Positions 60,601-64,000 of a stretch of DNA of 64,000 bases are shown one piece after another (the stretch's first letter is position 1; every line of letters starts with the position of its first letter). A model generated the notes under the pieces. It made no database searches. It saw only the letters and a list, made by a program, of their open reading frames with translations, and had not been told where the DNA came from. The stretch covers positions 110,211-174,210 of the forward strand of contig NZ_JACBXD010000005.1 of the NCBI RefSeq assembly GCF_013870525.1. The letters run 5' to 3'. The position numbers were made by a program, and so were the translations under genes. The DNA comes from Amycolatopsis pittospori. GTDB lineage: Bacteria; Actinomycetota; Actinomycetes; Mycobacteriales; Pseudonocardiaceae.

Positions 60601-60933
60601 GAGTCGATCCTCTACGAACGTCAGAAGCACGACGGCACGCTGCCGATCATCGGCGTCAACACCTTCCGTAACCCGAACGCCGGCGAGGACGACGTCGAGG
60701 TCGAGCTCGCGCGGGCGACCGAGGACGAGAAGGTGTCGCAGCTGAACCGGCTGGAGGACTTCCAGCACCGTCACCACGCCGACGCGCAGGTCGCGCTCAA
60801 GACGCTGCGCGAGGCGGCGACGCGGGGCGGGAACCTGTTCGGCGTGCTGATGGACGCGGCGCGGGTGTGCTCGCTCGGCCAGATCACCGAGGCGTTCTTC
60901 GAGGTCGGAGGCCAGTATCGCCGCAACGTCTAG
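57700..60933 (+). CDS. icmF: Fused isobutyryl-CoA mutase (IcmF)
   Basis: 1077 residues from ATG 57700. N-terminal B12-binding domain (residues 1-150) with the Co-coordinating His23 in DGHDAS and GGGGGVIV. A MeaB-like G-protein domain follows (P-loop GTGGSGKSS near 200-208, then switch [20 protein letters not shown]). The C-terminal mutase barrel (about 560-1077) has the substrate-binding segments [30 protein letters not shown], and [20 protein letters not shown]. IcmF interconverts isobutyryl-CoA and n-butyryl-CoA with adenosyl-B12 and its own chaperone domain. GGAGGG ends directly at the ATG, so the site is unusually close and a leaderless start with TATTTT is possible. Confidence 0.92.
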   Translation: [1077 protein letters not shown]

Positions 60934-60976
60934 GGCTTCGGGAATATCGCGCGGTGTGCCCGGGTAGTTACGGGAC

Positions 60977-61822
60977 ATGGACATCGGAATCGCCACGTTC
61001 GTGACCGACGAAGGCATCCGCCCGGACGTACTCGCGGCCGCGGTGGAAGAGCGCGGGTTCAGCTCGCTGCACATCGCCGAGCATTCGCATATCCCGGTCA
61101 GCCGGGAGACGCCGTATCCGGGCGGTGGCGACCTGCCGCGGGTGTACTACCGGACGCTGGACCCGTTCGTGGCGCTGACGGCCGCGGCCGGGGCCACCTC
61201 GGACCTGAAGCTGGGGACGGGCGTCGCGTTGCTGCAGCAGCGCGACGTCATCCACACCGCGAAGGAGGTCGCTTCGCTCGACCTGGTCTCGCGGGGCCGG
61301 TTCGTCTTCGGGGTCGGCGTTGGCTGGAACCGGGAGGAAATGCGCAATCACGGCACGGACCCGCGGACGCGGGGTGTGCTCGTCGACGAGCAACTCGCCG
61401 CGCTGAAGGAGATCTGGACCAAGGACGAAGCCGAGTTCCACGGCAAGTTCGTCGACTTCGACCCGATCTTCGCGTGGCCGAAGCCGGTGCAGAAGCCACA
61501 TCCGCCGATCTACATCGGCGGCGCGGGGGAGAAGGCGATGCAGCGGATCGCCACGTACGGCGACGGCTGGCTGCCCCACGCCCACACCCCGCCGGAGGAA
61601 CTTCGCCAGGCGCGCCGGTGGCTCGCCGACCAGGGCCGGAGCGACATCAAGTTCTCTGCCTTCGGTGCCACCCCGGAGGTGGACGCGCTGGGCAGGCTGG
61701 TCGAGGGCGGCGTCGACGAGGCGACGCTCTTCCTGCCGACCGAGCCCGAAGCGGCGACACTGGAACGACTCGACCAGTACGCGAAGGTCGCCGAGAGCTT
61801 TCGGAAGGGGCAACAGGCGTGA
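60977..61822 (+). CDS. LLM-class F420-dependent oxidoreductase (TIGR03619 type)
   Basis: 281 residues from ATG 60977. Luciferase-like barrel: GIATFVTDEGIRPDVLAAAV, ERGFSSLHIAEHSHIPVSRE, KLGTGVALLQQRDVIHTAKE, SRGRFVFGVGVGWNREEMRN, then PPIYIGGAGEKAMQRIATYG. The spelling of the glycine-rich segments is that of the TIGR03619 F420 group. Likely uses cofactor F420 to reduce or oxidise a small molecule; substrate unknown. The stop overlaps the next F420 gene by 4 bases. Confidence 0.86.
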   Translation: MDIGIATFVTDEGIRPDVLAAAVEERGFSSLHIAEHSHIPVSRETPYPGGGDLPRVYYRTLDPFVALTAAAGATSDLKLGTGVALLQQRDVIHTAKEVASLDLVSRGRFVFGVGVGWNREEMRNHGTDPRTRGVLVDEQLAALKEIWTKDEAEFHGKFVDFDPIFAWPKPVQKPHPPIYIGGAGEKAMQRIATYGDGWLPHAHTPPEELRQARRWLADQGRSDIKFSAFGATPEVDALGRLVEGGVDEATLFLPTEPEAATLERLDQYAKVAESFRKGQQA

Positions 61823-62808
61823 CTGAGGTTCAAATCGGCTTGGCCGCGGCACTCGAGCAGTTCTCGCCGCGCGAGTCGATCCGGCTGGCGGCGCTCGCCG
61901 AACAGCACGGATTCTCCGGCCAGATGGCCGCCGACCACTTCCAGCCCTGGGTCCCTCAACAGGGTGAAGCTTCGTTCGTGTGGAGCGTTCTCGCCTCGCT
62001 GGCGGAGAACACCACCGGCGATCTCGGACCGGGCGTGACCTGTCCGTCGTTCCGGCTGCACCCGTCGATGGTCGCGCAGGCCGCGGCGACCCTGGAGGCG
62101 ACGTACCCGGGCCGCACGTGGCTCGGGATCGGCTCCGGCGAAGCACTCAACGAGCACATCATCGGCGGCTACTGGCCCGAGGCGCCCGAACGCGTCCGGC
62201 GGATGTTCGAGGCGCTCGAGGTCATCCGGAAACTGTTCACCGGCAAGGACGTCAAGCACAACGGCGAGTTCTTCAAACTGCACACCACTCGCTTGTGGAC
62301 ACTGCCGGACGAGCCGCCGCCGATCTACATCGCGTCGGCCGGCCCGTACACCTCACGCAAGACCGGCGAACTCGCGGACGGGCTGATCACGCCGGGCGCG
62401 TCGATCGAGAAGCTGGCGGGGATCCTCGACAACTTCGGCACCGGCGCGCGCAAGGCGGGCAAGGACCCGGACTCGATGCCGAAGCTGCTGCAGGTACACC
62501 TGTCGTGGGCCGAGGACGACGAGACGGCGTGGGCGAACGCGATGGACCAGTGGCCCAACGGCGGGATGAAGTTCCCGAAGGCCGACATCCGCTCGCCGTT
62601 CGACTTCGCGCAGATGGCGAAACTGGTGCGGCGTGAGGACTTCGAGGGCCGCATGGTCGTCTCGTCCGATCCGGACGTGCACCGCGCGGCGCTGCAGAAG
62701 TACGTCGACGCCGGCTTCAACCGGATCTACGTCCACAACGTGGGCCGGAACCAGGACGAGTTCATCGAGACCTTCGGGCGGGACGTGCTGCCGAAGCTGA
62801 CGGCCTGA
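61819..62808 (+). CDS. LLM-class F420-dependent oxidoreductase, glucose-6-phosphate-dehydrogenase-like (TIGR03557 type)
   Basis: 329 residues from GTG 61819. EQFSPRESIRLAALAEQHGF, MAADHFQPWVPQQGEASFVW, GPGVTCPSFRLHPSMVAQAA and TWLGIGSGEALNEHIIGGYW follow the TIGR03557/Fgd-like pattern, including the Trp and His of the F420 site. Members include F420-dependent glucose-6-phosphate dehydrogenases and paralogues with other alcohol substrates, so specificity is inferred. It forms a translationally coupled pair with the preceding gene. Palindrome A4 follows the stop codon. Confidence 0.86.
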   Translation: MTEVQIGLAAALEQFSPRESIRLAALAEQHGFSGQMAADHFQPWVPQQGEASFVWSVLASLAENTTGDLGPGVTCPSFRLHPSMVAQAAATLEATYPGRTWLGIGSGEALNEHIIGGYWPEAPERVRRMFEALEVIRKLFTGKDVKHNGEFFKLHTTRLWTLPDEPPPIYIASAGPYTSRKTGELADGLITPGASIEKLAGILDNFGTGARKAGKDPDSMPKLLQVHLSWAEDDETAWANAMDQWPNGGMKFPKADIRSPFDFAQMAKLVRREDFEGRMVVSSDPDVHRAALQKYVDAGFNRIYVHNVGRNQDEFIETFGRDVLPKLTA

Positions 62809-62826
62809 CGGGGGACGCGGCCAGTT

Positions 62827-62883
62827 GGTCCGTGAAGGCCTCCTTGAGGGACCCTGGGTCCCTCAAGGAGGCCTTCACGGACC
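62827..62883. repeat. Family A palindrome, copy 4
   Basis: Perfect 27-bp stem (62827-62853 and 62857-62883) around a CTG loop, the longest in the family. The outer 18 bases equal copies 1 and 3 but the inner sequence is GAGGGACC/GGTCCCTC, quite different from CCCTACC/GGTAGGG, while still pairing perfectly. Confidence 0.88.
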
Positions 62884-62912
62884 GGAGAACACGTGCGCGG
62901 GCACGGTGTGTT

Positions 62913-63094
62913 TGGCTTGTCCCTCAAGGGAGCCTGAGCCGTCGGCACGTCACCCGGCGGCTGTTGCGAAAGTGGCTTTCGCAACACGTCTGGCTTGTCC
63001 CTCAAGGGAACCTGAGCCGTGGGCGCGTCACCCGGCGGGACGTTGCGAAAGCCACTTTCGCAACCTTCAACGTTGCGAAAGTGGCTTTCGCAAC
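62913..63094. repeat. Family D tandem hairpin cluster
   Basis: Two direct repeats of period 78 bases (starting 62913 and 62991) share TGGCTTGTCCCTCAAGGGA and CACCCGGCGG. Each ends in a hairpin with perfect GTTGCGAAAG/CTTTCGCAAC arms (62963-62985 and 63042-63064); a third hairpin follows (63072-63094). The loop is reversed in the middle copy (CCA instead of TGG), so that unit is inverted. The cluster sits between A4 and the convergent kstR stop (63122). Confidence 0.82.
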
Positions 63095-63121
63095 ACGTCT
63101 CCGCCTCGGGCGCCGGGGCGG

Positions 63122-63769
63122 TCAGTCGTTCTTGTCCAGCAGCAGGTGCACCGAGAGTTCGAGCCGGTTCGCGACGTCGGCCGCGGACGCGCGCCGCGTC
63201 ACCCAGGCGACCAGGTTCGCCATCCAGACGTCGGCGATGACGTGGAAGATGTCGCGGTCGGCCTCGGTCGGGTCCTCGATGCCCATGGCCTTGGCGAACA
63301 TGTTCTCCATCAGCCGCCCGACCTGCTCGACCTCGGCGGCCGCGGTGGTGTCGGCGAACATGAAGGCGCGGACCATGGCCTCGGTCAGATGCGGGTCGCG
63401 CTGCATCAGCCGGGTGTTGCGGCCGAGGACGAACATCAGCCGTTCGCTCGCGGTGTCCCCGGGGATGGCGGAGCGTTCCAGTTTCTCTTGCGCGCGCTCG
63501 AATTCGCGGGCCAGGCCGGAAACGAGCAGGTGGATCTTCGAGGGGAAGTAACGGTAGAGCGTGCCGAGCGCGACGTCCGCCTTCTCGGCGACGGCGCGCA
63601 TCTGGACGGCGTCGTACCCGCCCTTCGCGGCGAGCGCCAGCGTCGCGTCGATGATGCGGCGGCGCCGGTCGCGTTGTGCCGCGGACCCGAGTTCTTCGCC
63701 GCCCAGCGCGGAAAGACCGTTACCGCTTCGCGCCTTCGCGCTCGTGGGTGCCTTCGCCTTTCCTGGCAT
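63122..63769 (-). CDS. kstR: KstR-like TetR repressor of sterol catabolism
   Basis: 215 residues from ATG 63769, after GGGGGA; a longer frame to 63814 lacks a site. The HTH is RDRRRRIIDATLALAAKGGY, then VAEKADVALGTLYRYFPSKI, and the ligand-binding helices include ASERLMFVLGRNTRLMQRDP and VIADVWMANLVAWVTRRASA, the sequence type of mycobacterial KstR. KstR represses cholesterol/steroid degradation genes and is released by a steroid CoA ester. The divergent fadE34-like gene and a KstR box match M. tuberculosis Rv3574-Rv3573c. Confidence 0.87.
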   Translation of the reverse strand: MPGKAKAPTSAKARSGNGLSALGGEELGSAAQRDRRRRIIDATLALAAKGGYDAVQMRAVAEKADVALGTLYRYFPSKIHLLVSGLAREFERAQEKLERSAIPGDTASERLMFVLGRNTRLMQRDPHLTEAMVRAFMFADTTAAAEVEQVGRLMENMFAKAMGIEDPTEADRDIFHVIADVWMANLVAWVTRRASAADVANRLELSVHLLLDKND

Positions 63770-63877
63770 CTCCACGTCCCCCTTCATCGAGCCGATCTTC
63801 GAAACTTGTTCCACTTTCTCCGCGTAGCGTACCTAAGCGGACGAACTGTTCAAGTCGCGACCCACTGGGCAAGAAAC

Positions 63878-63891
63878 TGTAACACGTTCTA
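63878..63891. promoter_or_regulatory. KstR box
   Basis: TGTAACACGTTCTA fits the KstR consensus T-NN-AAC-NN-GTT-NN-A at every fixed position. It is 36-49 bases upstream of the fadE34-like GTG and 109-122 from the kstR start, so one site can control both. Confidence 0.78.
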
Positions 63892-63926
63892 CACTCGCGG
63901 GTAGGTCACCGCGAGGAGGTCCATCC

Positions 63927-64000
63927 GTGTCGATCGCGATCACCGAGGAACAAGCGGCGCTGGCCGCGTCGATCCGGGCGTGGGCGGCTTCCGCCCGGCC
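63927..64000 (+). CDS. Acyl-CoA dehydrogenase FadE34-like, 5' end only
   Basis: Only the first 24 complete codons are in the window (GTG 63927, then SIAITEEQAALAASIRAWAA). GAGGAGG is 9 bases upstream. The start is that of FadE34-type acyl-CoA dehydrogenases, and position beside kstR with a KstR box supports a role in sterol side-chain dehydrogenation. The rest of the gene, and hence its catalytic residues, lie beyond the window. Confidence 0.7.
   Translation, partial: MSIAITEEQAALAASIRAWAASAR

Noticed and set aside
57571..61074. 1167-codon minus-strand frame opposite icmF.
   Set aside because: Shadow of a very GC-rich coding strand; no protein family resemblance.
62913..63094. Spaced repeats might be a CRISPR array.
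   Set aside because: Only three hairpins at irregular spacing (79 and 30 bases), one inverted, with repeated rather than unique spacers and no cas genes.

Overview
The window is a gene-dense chromosomal segment of a high-GC actinomycete. It carries an mce operon, a CvnABCD-type conservon, a KstR-type sterol regulator beside a FadE gene, fused IcmF mutase, F420-dependent oxidoreductases, an HTH/DUF397 pair and a LuxR-family LAL regulator. Together with a pyrophosphate-type phosphofructokinase signature this fits the Pseudonocardiaceae, most likely Amycolatopsis or a close relative (inference from content, no search run). No rRNA, tRNA, CRISPR array, insertion sequence or prophage was seen. Every large gene has a uniform GC-rich third-codon pattern, so most of the window looks like core chromosome.

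Layout. 1-2.6 kb: end of an mce operon (mceE part, mceF, two Mce-associated genes), facing a lipoprotein gene. 3.3-6.8 kb: class I aminotransferase, Tat-exported ferritin-like protein, flavin monooxygenase. 6.9-19.2 kb: a lipid, RNA and aromatic-precursor block (FadD15-like ligase; SRPBCC, metallophosphoesterase, ArsA-like ATPase, Cys-rich small protein, ROK glucokinase, Nudix-NYN fusion; GCS2 ligase; hydrolase; PlsC; DEDDh exoribonuclease; DAHP synthase). Its order recalls Mycobacterium tuberculosis Rv2178c-Rv2187, but the DAHP synthase is class I and has its own aromatic leader peptide. 19.4-29.7 kb: phosphofructokinase, amidohydrolase, MIO-type lyase with an altered triad, truncated globin/HxlR, ArsR, DasR-type chitinase, DUF2461, pyruvate kinase, TesB. 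30.2-34.8 kb: HTH/DUF397 pair, a small ORF and a large LAL regulator. 34.9-42.3 kb: aldehyde dehydrogenase, a TetR-controlled acyl-CoA dehydrogenase/CoA-transferase operon, GNAT, crotonase and a 55-residue membrane peptide. 42.6-49.6 kb: lytic transglycosylase, small membrane proteins, TetR/MFS efflux pair, acetate-type symporter. 50.5-55.9 kb: conservon. 55.9-57.6 kb: ArsR/DUF899/RibD-like operon. 57.7-64 kb: IcmF, two F420 LLM oxidoreductases, kstR and the start of a fadE34-like gene.

The most striking non-coding content is a set of long, nearly perfect palindromes in several sequence families, present in multiple near-identical copies. Most sit directly behind stop codons and three include a stop codon. 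Several differ between copies inside the stem while staying self-complementary. They look like dispersed bidirectional terminators or extragenic palindromes that spread by copying. The window also holds readable control sites: a KstR box, tandem DasR-like sites, a triple TetR operator, other operator palindromes and a probable leaderless attenuator.
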